Shown here piece after piece: positions 1 through 11,559 of a stretch of 64,000 nt of DNA (positions are counted from its first letter, which is position 1; each line of letters opens with the position of its first letter). The notes under the pieces were generated by a model, which made no database searches, was not told where the DNA came from, and saw only the letters and a list, made by a program, of their open reading frames with translations. Source of the DNA: Plectrocnemia conspersa (Eukaryota; Arthropoda; Insecta; Trichoptera; Polycentropodidae); NCBI GenBank assembly GCA_009617715.1, contig VTFK01000122.1:434001-498000 (forward strand). The letters are read 5' to 3'. A program made the position numbers and the translations under genes.

Positions 1-215
1 ATTTAAGAATACGATAGCGATCCTTACCGATGTCACTACGGACTTCTGATATGAGAGTATTGGTAAAAATGTATTTAAACCGAATTTTTGACTTCTGAGA
101 AGGGTTAAATATTTTTTGCGCTCTCATATTGCTCAAAATTCGGTTTAGAACTGTTTCATTCGATTCTCAGTTATTGTAAGTCGTAATATTGTTATAAAAA
201 GTTAATATGAACGCT
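1..215. repeat. Palindromic miniature element, copy A
   Basis: A degenerate inverted repeat with a core pair AAACCGAATTTTTGA (about 75) and TCAAAATTCGGTTT (about 132). Its arms run out towards the window start and towards about 215. A second copy lies at 42405-42545: the central part matches in direct orientation (CTTCTGAGAAG, TTTGCGCTCTC), and the right arm of that copy matches positions 15-70 here in reverse complement, as expected for a foldback element. The left end may be cut by the window edge. Superfamily is not assignable. Confidence 0.5.
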
Positions 216-280
216 AGATAACCGAGCTTTTTCACTGCGACGGCACGATTTTATTGCTTTTGAGTGGATTCTAAGCAGGG

Positions 281-462
281 ACGTCATTTGTAGAGGGGGC
301 AGGTGGAGGCATTTTCCATCCACCCCTTGAATTTGGCAGGAAAAATGCATGTCATTTAATTAAATACCATTAATCTTAATGAAATCGAAATATGAAAAAA
401 CGATTACTGTTTGTACAATTTTTGCTACGCCCTGAAAAAAACTGAAATGACGTTTCTAAAGA
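281..462. mobile_element. hAT-like miniature element, copy 1
   Basis: The ends are inverted: CAGGGACGTCATTT on the left, and AAATGACGTTTCT on the right, which reads AGAAACGTCATTT in reverse complement. The right half is repeated in reverse orientation at 42897-43035 (shared GCATGTCATTTAAT-like and TTAATGAAATCGA blocks), and the same end recurs at 8743. CAGGG-type termini are typical of hAT elements. No clear 8-bp target duplication is visible and there is no coding sequence, so this is a non-autonomous remnant. Confidence 0.45.
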
Positions 463-1092
463 AAAGGCGCGCCCGTGCCAAATATTAAAAAATATGCATG
501 CTTTCTTGGAAGCTTTTAATAGAGGGTAGAAATATTTGAATGTCAAAAAATTGTTTACGATTTTCTTATTATTTTAATTGACTTTTTATTTGCTTTGGTA
601 ATTTAAGAACTACATCAATTATCTGATAATTGGGAGTCGGCAGATTATAAAAATCTATGGGGCTTTCCATAAAGTAACGTTTAATAATCTAGTGCTTTTT
701 ATTTTTATTTTGTTAGACATACGAAACATGTAAAGTAGCATTAGTTGTTATTGGAAATTTTTCTATGATTTGATTATAAATACGGGAGCACAAAATTCCT
801 TCATAATTCGACGCTTTGTATTCGAAGTAAATGGATCCGTTCTGGTTCTTCGATTATTCGCGTCCATTATAACGAATCATCATCTTATTAAAGTTTGTTG
901 TTTTCAACAATCATACAGTTCTCTATTTATCAATCTCGAGAAAATCCAATGAAAATAAGAATTCTTATTTATCGAGAAATGAAAAATACTAAGAGATCGA
1001 AATGTCCCCATCAAAATAAATATTCCCATCTAATTTTGATCATTCGGAGTAGAACAAAACTCTTTGATATTGTCAGTGATTTAAAACTCTTT
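463..1092. other. AT-rich stretch, no gene seen
   Basis: Short open frames of 60-90 codons occur here, but they are AT-driven, overlap in different frames and resemble no known protein. No repeat end or regulatory signal is recognised. Confidence 0.5.
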
Positions 1093-1250
1093 GATTACGT
1101 ATTCAGTGAAGTCCACTGTTTTTTGACAAACTCTTTGAAATCTCAGAGGTGTATAACTGCGTAACGGTAGAGTCGAAATCGGTGAAATTGGCAACGTCGT
1201 CATTCTATGGAATACGTAATCCGGGGATTACGTATTCAGTGAAGTCCACT
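1093..1250. repeat. 25-bp direct repeat with a 12-bp palindrome
   Basis: The 25 bases at 1093-1117, beginning GATTACGTATTCAG, recur exactly at 1226-1250. The second copy overlaps a perfect palindrome at 1211-1236 (AATACGTAATCC, two-base centre, GGATTACGTATT). Exact identity suggests a recent local duplication or the two ends of a small element. There is no coding sequence. Confidence 0.7.
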
Positions 1251-1860
1251 TTTTTTTGTGCAAGTGCTTTAAATCTAATAATGTATCCCATTACATAGAC
1301 ATCCGCTCTGATACGCAATATCGTTTAGCAATGCTGTCAAAAATAAACTTGGTTTCTAAGAAAATCTAAGGGACACAAATAAGTTTTATCGTCGACTTAT
1401 TTGGTTGCAATGATTATGGATGGTTTTGATAATAATTTTCATTTGATATTCGATATTGCAATTTTAACATATGATCATTTTGGCGTTGCATAATATTATT
1501 AGTTTTTTTTTTTTAAATGCATAAATTTGTTTTAATAAAATAATGCATATATAGTTCAACTGCACAAATTTTTTATCAATCAACTCAAATTATTACTTTG
1601 AGATGTTTGATCAAAAATTTATTAATTACTTTAATTATATTTAGATTATGTAACATGTCTATATAAAAATATATACAGTGTGTAGGTAATTTTTTGAATA
1701 TTTTTATAAGAAAATTTTTATTTTCTTAATAACGTGACATATTGTTTGAACAGTGCTTTTCCATATTTAAGTTTTTTTAACGAAAAGTATACATTTTAGT
1801 TGTTCCCGAATGAAGTTGAATTGTTGGCTATTAGTGCATACAATTTTATGTTGTTTTGTT
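1251..1860. other. AT-rich stretch, no gene seen
   Basis: Homopolymer-rich AT sequence with scattered TTTATA-type words. No frame, repeat end or structured signal could be supported. Confidence 0.5.
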
Positions 1861-2370
1861 GTCATTCATAAACTGCAAACTGCAAATATTCATCAACTCA
1901 CTACGAACCAGTGAAATAATTGGTTACAAAAAAATAATACGAACCGCAATCAATTCAATTTAGCTTAAAGCATTTCAGTCGATTGAATTTTCATCACGTC
2001 GCCATTGCAATTGCGGCTGTTCATAAATTGAACAGGGAGCGTCCGAACATAACGCAATAAAAAGCTCAAATTCGCAATTGATCGCATGCAAATGAATCGT
2101 CGGAATTACCGTTTTGTCAATGCGAATAATGACCCACCCCAGTTACAACGCGCCTACTTTTCTCATATTAACGAGCGCGATGTATTGGCGTTTTTTTTTG
2201 CATTCCAGGGGAAAATTCCCCACACCATGGTCAACCCAGTCTATGGGGTTTTGGGTGGTTGATTAACGATTCCCCCATTTTTTTATTCGAGCTTTTCATT
2301 TATGCAAATGCGAAAGGCCATCATCCGCTTGTAATTGCTTCTCTCTTAACTGACGTCGAGAAGTGCGTCA
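1861..2370. promoter_or_regulatory. Candidate regulatory island with two octamer sites
   Basis: This block is richer in G+C and less homopolymeric than its flanks. It contains two exact POU-type octamers ATGCAAAT (2086-2093 and 2302-2309), a caudal/Hox-like CAATAAAA (2055-2062) and several CAATTG words. No open frame spans it, and it matches no other part of the window. Clusters of homeodomain and POU words in unique sequence are typical of enhancers. This is inference; conservation in related genomes would decide it. Confidence 0.3.
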
Positions 2371-3586
2371 CATGGGTTTTAGAGGCTTAGCAAAAAAATA
2401 TGAGAAAAGAAAATGTTTTTTTTTTTACTTGATTGTTAGACAAATCACGACACAAGCTAATAACTCTTAAGAAAGGAAATATAAAAAATAAAAGTTATAT
2501 AACCATAAAGTATGTATTTTTAGAAATTTTATAGATATTTTATTATTGTATTTTTAAATTACGTTGCATTAGCTCAAATCAATCATCAAAATATGACATA
2601 TGGAACATATGCATATCTGTAGCGCTTTATATACATATTTAGGTTCATGTAAACTTTCCCTTGCTGTATAATCTTCGTTTAATATACATCCGATTTGTTA
2701 AAGCGTCATGCAAATAAACCCAAAAGGGGTAAAATATAGCCAAGGCCTGCTGCTTTCATATACAGTACATCGATTTGGGTAACGTTCATTTATATAATCC
2801 TGAACAATGGTGGGCATCACGCTAAACTATATTCTTAATTACTTAATAAACTATTGGCTTTATGTGGCAAATGCCTCCAATCTAAATAGGCGTCTTTAAC
2901 TTTAAATTATAATTCAAATACATGTATTGTATATGAATAATGAAGGTGCGTGTAAAAAAATGCATCACCTTTGAAATCATGATATTTTTAATATTTCCAA
3001 AGATATGTTATATTTTTTTAAAACACAAAATGTTTATTTAAGTATTACACAAAAAAACACAATAATCAATAATTAAGAAAAGGCTTGAAACTCAATATTT
3101 AATTCTATAATATCATTTGATCAAAAAATATTTTAAATTTTTGTATTAATCTTTAATCAGGTAGTCAATAAAATAATATTTGGTTTAACTTGATAAAAAT
3201 GGAAACGCATGGAATTAATAAACGATTCAACGAAATCGTGGTTTAATTCTTTGTACTCCTATAAGCTTTTGTTTTATCCTTGAGTTGTGAGATAGATTTT
3301 TTTAAATTATGGCCCAAAGATATAAAATCGATTTAATTAAGGTCTATTTCAGGGCCAGTCCATTTTTTGCCATACCTATTTTTCTATACCTTATTTAAAT
3401 TTGAGCCATCGTGCTATGATATATATTTTTTATGATTTCATAAGTGAACATTGGTATAGCTATTTAATTATTTTGGAAAAAAAATGCAGGAAAGAACAAA
3501 AAATAATTAATAATTTTTGCTATACAATTTACGTGATTTTTTCTATACATATTGGAAATGTTGTCGATTTATAAATTTTTATGACA
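2371..3586. other. AT-rich stretch, no gene seen
   Basis: Long runs of A/T with no frame over 60 codons and no recognised repeat. A TATTTCAG near 3350 resembles a splice acceptor, but no donor follows within a plausible exon length. Confidence 0.5.
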
Positions 3587-3896
3587 GGATGTGAGTCCGA
3601 TGATGTGTTAGTGAATTAGGTGTGAAAGTAATTAGTAAATACATACTGTTTCTAATATGTCATATGTAAATATGACCAGTGTAGAAACATGGCTCTGGAT
3701 GTCATTCCCTTGGATTAGTGCCGCGCCATTGTATGTGTCTACGTGTGACCACGCCGGTGCATAAGTGCATAATAACTTTTGTGTACCGACTTAAAACGCA
3801 TGGCGCATGAAAAAAATTCAAAAATTAATAATCGGGGTGGAGAGGGTTAAAAAGGAGTCGTAAAATGCTCCGACTCCAACTTTGACCAGCGCCCTG
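3587..3896. mobile_element. Possible hAT-like remnant
   Basis: The right end reads, in reverse complement, CAGGGCGCTGGTC followed by GGAGTCGGAG and a short hairpin (GGAGTCG at 3854 with CGACTCC at 3871). This GGAGTCGG style is common in arthropod hAT elements. A possible left end CAGGATGTGAGTCC starts at 3585-3587. The flanks do not give a clean 8-bp duplication, so the left boundary is uncertain. Non-coding. Confidence 0.3.
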
Positions 3897-4242
3897 GATT
3901 TTTCCTTTGCAATATTTTCAAAATATATATAAATCATATATTTGCAATATCATGTTTTGTTTAAAATTATTTTTTAATTTTTAATTATATACATATGGTG
4001 TTGTTGAGGTTTAAATGAAATCTTATCTGTCAGTAATCTAGCAATTAAAGATCCAGCGGCGTATTAAAGTTTCTCATAACCCCTAATACGGTATTTTTTA
4101 ACACGGTTTAAAACAAAAAAAAGAGCATTCTAAACATAGTATAATATATACGCACATAAATGTATAAATGATTGAAATTTGAACAAAACTAAAAAAATAT
4201 TTCTTAGTTTATTTATATCACTTATATTGCGCATTGTAGTCG

Positions 4243-4345
4243 GAGCTGCTCTTTCAAGCGCGAGCGGTGAGATACTTCCCCTTTCGCCCTCTCGCGTGTT
4301 AAGTGACAAGAGTGAGAGAGATAATGATATGGTGTTTCGCAAACT
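4243..4345. repeat. Repeat shared with 26308-26380
   Basis: Carries the block GAGATACTTCCCCTTTCGCC followed by CTCGCGTGTTAAGTGAC and AGAGTGAGAGAGATAA. A closely matching block sits at 26318-26378 in the same orientation. The flanks diverge, so this is a dispersed repeat core rather than a segmental duplication. No coding capacity; the small overlapping minus-strand frames are chance. Confidence 0.5.
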
Positions 4346-6540
4346 GAGATAGAACGAGTAACTCGTTTCAATTTCAGTGTGCGCGTAGGCGTCCTATGGT
4401 TAACACGCATGTCGAGCGCTGCATCGTGGTCACGTGGTCAAGTTATAATATCACATGCTTATCGAGGACTTCAACAGACTCTTACTGACATCTTTGAATA
4501 TTTTAGGGCACCAAAAGGGATTAATTATATTTTTGATAGTATATTCTTCCAACAGATATCGTTATTATATATTTTTTTCAAATAAAATAAAATAATTAAA
4601 AAATAATTAGTAGTACTTGATTTTGTTAAAAAATCGTTTCGAATATCCTTATGTATTTTCCTAGGTCGGTTTATATAAATGTCACACCATAACGAATTCT
4701 TATTTACAATCGATGGCGACAAATTCTAGGATAGTCACAGATGTAGTGTTCGTATTCTAAAGTATCATTTTTATGCCTTATGGCATTTTGCAAAAGCCGA
4801 CAAAGATTTTGCGTAAATTGAATATTTACGACCGAAAAATTTTCACTGATGTTGTATTGGTGAGTGCCCACACAAACTTTTATAATTACCAGTAGCATAA
4901 TTGTAATAATATGACAATTTAAAAATTGCGATTGTTTGGCACATTTTCGATCGTGCGCAAATATGCCAGCTGTACGTGACAGAAGCCGCCGTCCGGACGT
5001 CATTCACGGCCGATATGAAATTTTCTGCAATGTGGTCGCTTTATCGTAGTCGTAGGTCTCGGCCGACTTCAGTTGTAACTTGGGTTCGGACAACTTCCAG
5101 AGAGTGTAGTGCAGGCATTAGTCTCGGAAATTATACCCTACATCAGAATTATTTCCTGGAACTAATTAGGACAATGAAGTAAAAACTATAATAGAGAATG
5201 AAAGTAATTAGTATTTTTTTAATACTGCCTTTTTCTAAAACTTAAATTTCAGAGCATATGAATTTATAGTGAATTTTTTTAGATAATTATAATAATAATG
5301 TAACTACTTTTTTTAATTAAATATGATTTAAAAGTTTAACAGTCAAATTGTAATAAATAATTATATCGAATTCGTGAAATGGCGGCTACTAGAATGTCAA
5401 TGTTGTATACCGTAAATGACGCTAATTACAGAGAACGTATTTTGCGCAACACATTAATAAGTTATTATTTTGTGGCCAATTATTTTGTATTTTTGACGTT
5501 TAATAATTTTGTAATTATATTTTTATTCATATTTTTCGAAGAAATATGTATTTTTTAATGATTTATGTATAACAGCATGTGCTTCTAATATAATATTTAT
5601 ATTACAATTTCCATTTTTTTTATTCATGGATTGTATTTTTATTAAATGCGAAAAATTGAATACATGTATCTTAGAACGAGCAGTTGAGGTTTCCTTTAGA
5701 ACTGGATTTCTTTTGCCAGATATTGGTAAATAAATTAAAAGCAGAAAAGAAGTAGTTTCTTTAGCAATTCTATGATTATATTATGTATTAAAAAATATCG
5801 TGTTATTTTATTTTAAAATTAATGTAATATAATAATATAAAAATGCAAGAATTTGGATTTTTACAATACAACCTATTAAATGATGAATATATTTATTTGT
5901 ATATGAAATTTAAAATTATTATAAAAATGCATAGTTTTCTTCAGGACCCTGCTTAAAATAGAGGCCCCTTCCATATTTTCTTAGTCATTCGTTTTAAAAA
6001 TTTTTCTGTGGAACTTTCAGACCGTGATAATAATATAGTCACGCGACCCGATTCCTAGATATCTTTATTTCAACCCTTAATGTAAATGTAAATTACATTG
6101 AAAACCACCCGCTCTCAATTTTGCTCTTTTGCATTTAAGGAAAATATAGTCTAAATATATCCCTACGGATATTTCCCCCATCCACTTTGATGCACACAGT
6201 TCCAAATTTTATAGTCACCTCACTGTACTGGATCAAATTTTAGGAACATGGTTTAAAGCATAAGCAAAACTGAGAATTTTAATTTGAAAACATAATACGC
6301 AATTCAGATGTATAATTCACAAAACTTTGTATTGTCATTTACAAGTGTGTCTTGATCGAACTATTTACAGGAATATTTGGGTAAAATATTATTTCCGAGC
6401 AACGCTAGATATGAAATGTTAGTAAATTATATAAAAAGCAGATAAGAGGGTATGCGCATATTATACATACACATGTTTGTATAATAATTCACCCATGTAG
6501 CGCGTGTATCGGATTCTAAAAAAGACTTTCATAATACTCA
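4346..6540. other. Mostly AT-rich, one small CpG patch
   Basis: No supported gene. At 4965-5110 a short patch is CpG-rich (AGCCGCCGTCCGGACGTC and following). Small frames cross it on both strands without resembling any family. The rest is AT-rich with no recognised repeats. Confidence 0.45.
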
Positions 6541-7120
6541 ACACACGGTGGAGAACGATCGCATATCAGGTGCACATATTTTTCAGAGATAAAGCTCAAA
6601 GGCTTTGCAATATAAAAAAACGTGTCTAATGGCCGATCTACGTAGAGGCGCGCTGTGTGAAAAATTTCACGTAGTCTCTCACGTATCGACTAGGGGTAGA
6701 TACGTGATTTTTCCGAAATTGCATCAATGCCCGCCCGGGGAAATTTATTCATGGATACCTATCGGCGGCTCGTGTAGCCATCAAACCATTACCAGAGCCA
6801 CCCCGGCCTGCGAAGCCATTAAGGGTGCGCGCCCCTCTCGCATTCCTACGGTCCGCGGTTGCATTCGGCTTCGTCTAAATTACAACCGGTATAGCGGGAT
6901 GACGTGGGGGAAAAAGCCGGAAAATCCAAATGAGAAGAAAAAGCCCAAACAGATGCCACATGTGTGCCTGTCGTAAAAATCTATAGCGACAGTAATTTAT
7001 GGCCGACGTGCGTATGAACAAACACCGTGTTCTACGTGGACGGCCGTAAATTCAAATCGACATAAGTCGTACGTGATTTTCGTATTTTAATCGTGTGCCG
7101 TAGATTGTCTGGCGTAAAAT
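6541..7120. other. G+C-rich island, function unknown
   Basis: Contrasts sharply with its surroundings (CCCGCCCGGGG, CCACCCCGGCCTGCG, GGTGCGCGCCCC). A 123-codon plus-strand frame at 6605-6976 runs through it. Its translation has no domain I recognise and a lysine-rich low-complexity end. A good acceptor-like ATATTTTTCAG precedes it at 6584, but no matching donor was found. It could be a conserved non-coding element, a decayed transposon or an exon; I cannot choose. Confidence 0.3.
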
Positions 7121-7204
7121 ATCAATTGTGTTACTCTAAACGTTAAATCGGTAGCATATTAAAAAAATGTGATATAGTTTTTAGTTTGTAGAATGGCCTT
7201 CTAA

Positions 7205-7400
7205 TTAAGTATAATCTCCGTGGATGCAGCTCTATGGAGCTGCAGTCTCCAAAGGCGCTGATGAGCTCGCGTGGATCTGATCGGCCAAGGGCGAAGCCCC
7301 GGCATCGGCCCGCAGTGTGCTGGCATGTTTTGGATGCTTTTTGTGGGGGCTTGACAAGCTCAATGCAAAGTTGTAGCCTTCTTATATGGTTCGTGGTAAT
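7205..7400. other. G+C-rich patch, unknown
   Basis: Contains a short inverted repeat (GCAGCTCTATGGAGCTGC, 7225-7242) and the GC-rich block GGCGAAGCCCCGGCATCGG. A minus-strand frame of 98 codons (7143-7439) covers it, with a donor-like AAG|GTGAGA at its upstream edge on the minus strand. The translation matches nothing I know. Possibly a fragment of a decayed element. Confidence 0.25.
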
Positions 7401-8031
7401 GTCCTTACTCTGAGTAATCTCAACTATAAGTGCTCTCACCTTGTTTGAATTATGTTATCTGATACGAAATACATAATCATGGAACAAAAACTTCTTAAAT
7501 TTGAATTTAAATAATTTATTCCTGAAAGCAATTTTTCTTCTTTATGAGAAGCGGTTTGATATTACAAAACTTTACCACACTAAAATACGTTTAATTAATA
7601 TTAAATAACTATTTTTAATTTTCTTTTTATAAATAAGTATTTTTTATATTAATGGTGCAATGTATTAATTATTAAAATCATATTGACCAGTCAAGTGTAG
7701 TCCTTCAAAAAGGTTTTAATTATGGTTGTATCTTTACGAGCGAAAAGCACGAGATTGTGAGCGCGTAAGATTCAAATTAAAAAACTTGTTTAAATTGTGC
7801 ATTCCGATACAGATTTAATATCAAGCGTTTTGTTAGTAGTATATGTCTATGTCTTCTGTATGCAAATATTAAACTCTTAACGACGTTTATACTTAAGGGT
7901 GGTCAGCCATAATGGCTCAGTGGACAATAATAATTGTATTGTTAATTGGTATTATTACGTATTATTAAGAACTCTAAATATTTATTATATACTGATGATA
8001 AGTGTTTCAGATAATTATTTATTTATTTACA
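7401..8031. other. AT-rich, one short shared repeat
   Basis: No gene. Positions 7897-7914 (GGGTGGTCAGCCATAATG) recur in reverse complement at 33725-33742. The following TGGCTCAGTGG resembles a tRNA A-box, but no B-box follows at the usual distance, so a SINE call is not made. Confidence 0.4.
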
Positions 8032-8253
8032 TTTTTGTATCCTAGTGCCTTTGGAGCGTTGGGATACAATTATTTGCATTCTCGGCGTAGCGTCTATTTA
8101 ATGAAATACTTTTTAAAGTTGATAAGTGCCGGTGTCGACAATCCATCAATGTTCGGTGAAATTTTAGAATGCCCTAGAAAATTGCGATTGCGTCCCTTAT
8201 ACACGATCATCGCGATCAGGACATCAGCGCTTGAAAACGCTTCTCTTGCTTAA
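8032..8253 (+). pseudogene. Jockey-like LINE, C-terminal RT remnant
   Basis: About 73 codons clearly related to the C-terminal part of the LINE at 56544-57125. Shared features in order are PSAF, GALGY, RRSVY, a KxFxKLxxxxVDNPS segment, RPL, and RT/SALxNxSLA. Identity is roughly half. Upstream RT motifs are absent and stops follow, so only the region after the RT thumb survives. It is on the plus strand, opposite to the 56-58 kb element, and diverged enough to be an older insertion or a sister family. Confidence 0.7.
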
Positions 8254-8388
8254 GCCATTAAGTTTGCCGAATTAAAGGATGCTTGGCAATAATTACAAGA
8301 AACTAGAAAAAAATGAGACAGTGCTAGGGTTCTTAATTGATTATTTGAAGTATTCGCCGGAGTAACACAGGTAGTTGTTTTTTCTCTC

Positions 8389-8419
8389 AATATACCTGAG
8401 TGACTAGTGCCGCTCCAAA
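8389..8419. repeat. Short repeat shared with 31779-31809
   Basis: Thirty-one bases including GAGTGACTAGTGCCGC match the reverse complement of 31779-31809 with two or three differences. The partner abuts a TTAA-CCCTTTGCA terminus, so both may be end fragments of one family. Confidence 0.45.
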
Positions 8420-8704
8420 TTATATGGTTATTATTGTTTTGAAATGCGAGACAATGAGAAGCATTTTCTCAACAAAAAAAATGCTTCTACGCTTTTGAAA
8501 TACATTTGTGAATAGAATATTTATCGGAGGTGTATATTATGACCGAAATTTGCAGAATTCATTCGTTCGCAAAATTCGATTGGATCTTTATGTATGGTGA
8601 ATTCGTTTCAAACATTTAGCTATTGTATATATAAAAAGTTGGATAAAATGATGTATTTCAAATGTTTCCTAAATTTTGCTGATTAATTCAATCGCAGCTG
8701 ATCT

Positions 8705-8743
8705 TAATTCTGGTGATTTGAAAAAGCTGAAATGACGTCCCTG
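8705..8743. mobile_element. hAT-like terminus
   Basis: The sequence GCTGAAATGACGTCCCTG ends at 8743. In reverse complement it reads CAGGGACGTCATTTC, the same terminus as the element at 281-462. The left partner was not found; only this end is supported. Confidence 0.4.
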
Positions 8744-10477
8744 ATCAAAAAGCATGTAATAATAAATTAAACATTTTCCTTTTGATGCTCTCACTGATCA
8801 GTAATTAGCACAGCATTGTGTTATGCATATTTTATAAAATTAAAAAAGTTCAGCGATTATGAAAGTAATTAATGATTGATTAAAATAATTATTTTTTAAT
8901 TAAATAATGATGTACTGGCAAGTAATTGATTTTTGGTACTAATTGGTTAAATAAATTAATATCGGTAAAAACCTAGAAATTACGAATGTATTAAAATAGT
9001 GTAAAACTACGAATAATTAAGAATCCTAGATGGTTCTTATCTATTTTAGGTGTGCGCCATAGCTGTTTTAATTTTAAATTTATTATTATAATTATTGTTG
9101 GTAGAATGGCTATCATGTCGTAATGTCATAATGAAACCTGTCAAGTCATGATGGTTATAATATTTCTAAAATATATAAAATAAATATCTGGTTTATATAG
9201 ACCTAGATTTCAGTCTGGTGTCTTGCTGTTTACTCTTATTACTCTGTAGTGTTGCAGCGGAAGATTTACAATAAATTTACACGTGTTAATTAAGTTGCTT
9301 TGTTAATATTTGTATACTCGAGGTTGAGATTATTTTTCTTTTTTATTCACTTCGTTTAATTAAAACTATATAGATTTTTTAATGTTAATTTTAAACATGT
9401 AGAATGCCTCTATCTCTGTGTATATGTACTTCAAATTAACACTTAAACTCTTCCATCGTTAATTCTGTAGGGGTGTATAAATATGTTTGAATTATTTAAG
9501 AAACGTGAAAGGTTTTTGCTATAATGATAATTATTTTGCATAACGCCGAAAACGAAGGGTTCGCCAAGTATCAGACACCTTAATTGTTCCATTATGTAAA
9601 TTTGCACGGCATTATACCGCGGATAATGTCGAACAATAATAAAAAAATGTATAACATCTTTATGTTTTTATCTTAAAATTTGGAATTTATGAGAAGGTAT
9701 AGTATTATAATAGTGAAATTATATACGACTCGCAATCAGTATTGAGTGAGTGTTCTTCTGGATGTAATGAAAGCTCGAGTTTATGGGTTTAATTTACACG
9801 TGTAAGACGGTTAAATTTTAGTGCTAGTTGCTAGCATATATTTGATAGTCTTTTTTGGGTTAACGGGTATATTGAACGCCTAGATACTATCCAGATTTAT
9901 TCTAGTTAAATATTTCTTTAACTATCGTATTAGGTATTTTATATGAGCTATTTATTAATAAAGCCAGTGACACAGATTCGAAGGTGGTTTAATTAAATTT
10001 ATGATTGTAAATATAGACATAGCTACAATATAAATAATAATAATATACGTACGTCATTATATTATGTTGTATAATTTGTTTTTGTATCAAAATGGCAGGA
10101 ACAGTCGCAAATGTTAATATGTAAAAGGTTGGTACCTAATGGAAATTGGTAATAAAATTCAATATGTTAGAAGTGGACCAAACAAAAGGTTTGCTGGCAT
10201 GAAAGGACGTCAAGGGGTCGGCAGCCCTTGGTCAAATATAATTTAACGCAATTTTCAATTCTCAAAAGGGTTTGTTTAGAAGTAACTGAGATGGTAAATA
10301 TGCATTAAATAAAACCCGTCCATTAAACTATCTATGTAACTTAAAGTGAACTAATAACCACTCACATTGCGCAAATAATACAATTTTTGATGTTTTGCTA
10401 AAATTAATATAATTTTTTGATCATAAATATAGCCGCGCAATGAGATATTTTTAAATTTTGTTTTGTTTTTTTTATAG
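8744..10477. other. AT-rich stretch, no gene seen
   Basis: No frame, tRNA-like signal or repeat end could be supported. The last 40 bases are a polypyrimidine tract (TTTTGTTTTTTTTATAG) that serves as the acceptor of the candidate micro-exon that follows. Confidence 0.45.
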
Positions 10478-10517
10478 ATCGGGACAAACCGACCATAGTA
10501 CGCGACTCAAACATATG
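10478..10517 (+). other. Candidate 40-nt micro-exon
   Basis: A strong acceptor (TTTTGTTTTTTTTATAG, AG at 10476-10477) and a consensus donor (ATG|GTAAGTAA, GT at 10518) bracket 40 nt. Two of three frames are open across it: one reads SGQTDHSTRLKHM in phase 1, the other RDKPTIVRDSNI in phase 2. The third has a TAG. The exon is less AT-rich than its surroundings. I do not recognise the peptide and no neighbouring exon was found, so the parent gene is unknown. Chance pairing of splice signals remains possible in 64 kb. Confidence 0.35.
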
Positions 10518-10739
10518 GTAAGTAATATGATTTTAAAACACTTTTTTTATAAATCCATCGATCTATTTTTGCTCTAAATTAAATCTGACCGAGATAAACA
10601 TTCTTGCAGATTAAAAAAAGCTCTTTTAATTCAACTTCACCGTCTTTATAATATGATCGAATGCGTTGATAATAATAATAAATTTTTCATTTTCCCCAAA
10701 AGTTAATTTCGGCACGCTTCGATTGTTCAATTTGAATAT

Positions 10740-11170
10740 CTTAATTCGAATTTTCTTCGGGGAAATGGCCCGCTCGTTCGTTCGACAATAATGCGATCGA
10801 TTCGAGAAGGCACGCAGCATCCGTCATCTCCCCTGCGTATCTCGTGTTCAATAAAAGGTACCCCGACGTATCAACATTGTTTCTTTCCTCGTATTATTTT
10901 GACATTTTCGTTTATTGTTATTTTCCCTGTGCGTGTATCACGCGAGTCTCATTCATCATCATCCTCCTTCGGCTTGTCTAGGACTCGATCTAAATGTTAT
11001 TCCTTTATCGTCCGCTCCGTCTGTCACTCGCCTTCTCTCTTTCTCTAATTTGACTGATGAGATTCGCTACAGACCGACCTCTTATTCCTCTCTTGCTCGG
11101 CCTTTCTTAATGGGATATTCCTACGCTTCATACGGCTTTACTTTTTTATTTTTCCGTCTTTTCCGGTGAG
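10740..11170. promoter_or_regulatory. Candidate regulatory island
   Basis: CpG-containing, pyrimidine-rich block with short interrupted frames on the plus strand (10791-11048, 10915-11169) that show no conserved domain. It lies 220 bp downstream of the candidate micro-exon. No repeat partner in the window. Candidate conserved non-coding element by composition only. Confidence 0.25.
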
Positions 11171-11559
11171 ATTGTATGGCAAGAGAGAAAAAACATATTA
11201 GAGCTGTAATGAAAAACGACGTTTCTAAAGAGTGTTGCTTCCTTATTGACATGGTGGAATATTTGTGTAACATAGTGCTACTCTTAATGTCAGAAATTAT
11301 TAGTGTTGTTAATTTTACAATATTTTTATATTTGTTTTATCAATATTATTAAAAACTATATAATATTTAGAACTTACTAATCAAATTGCTCACGTTTCTT
11401 TAACTAAGATTAATGAGTTTAATATTGACAACTAATTACGCTTAAATATTTCGGTCCTTCAGTATGTTTTTGGGACATTGAAAGCTAAAAAATCGGGAAG
11501 CCTTGATTTAGTTTTAACTAGTATGCTTATGTGACAAAGCGTCACATCTTTTATACTCT
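11171..11559. other. AT-rich stretch, no gene seen
   Basis: Nothing could be supported here. Confidence 0.45.

Noticed and set aside
4226..4250. GCATTGTAGTCG resembles the start of the miR-33 mature sequence
   Set aside because: The match ends after 12 bases, there is no complementary arm nearby, and the site belongs to a dispersed repeat.
6605..6976. 123-codon plus-strand frame, the longest outside LINE sequence
   Set aside because: No family resemblance and a low-complexity lysine-rich end. Kept only as a G+C-rich island.
7143..7439. 98-codon minus-strand frame with a donor-like edge
   Set aside because: No recognisable domain; the frame follows from local G+C richness, and no acceptor or neighbouring exon was found.
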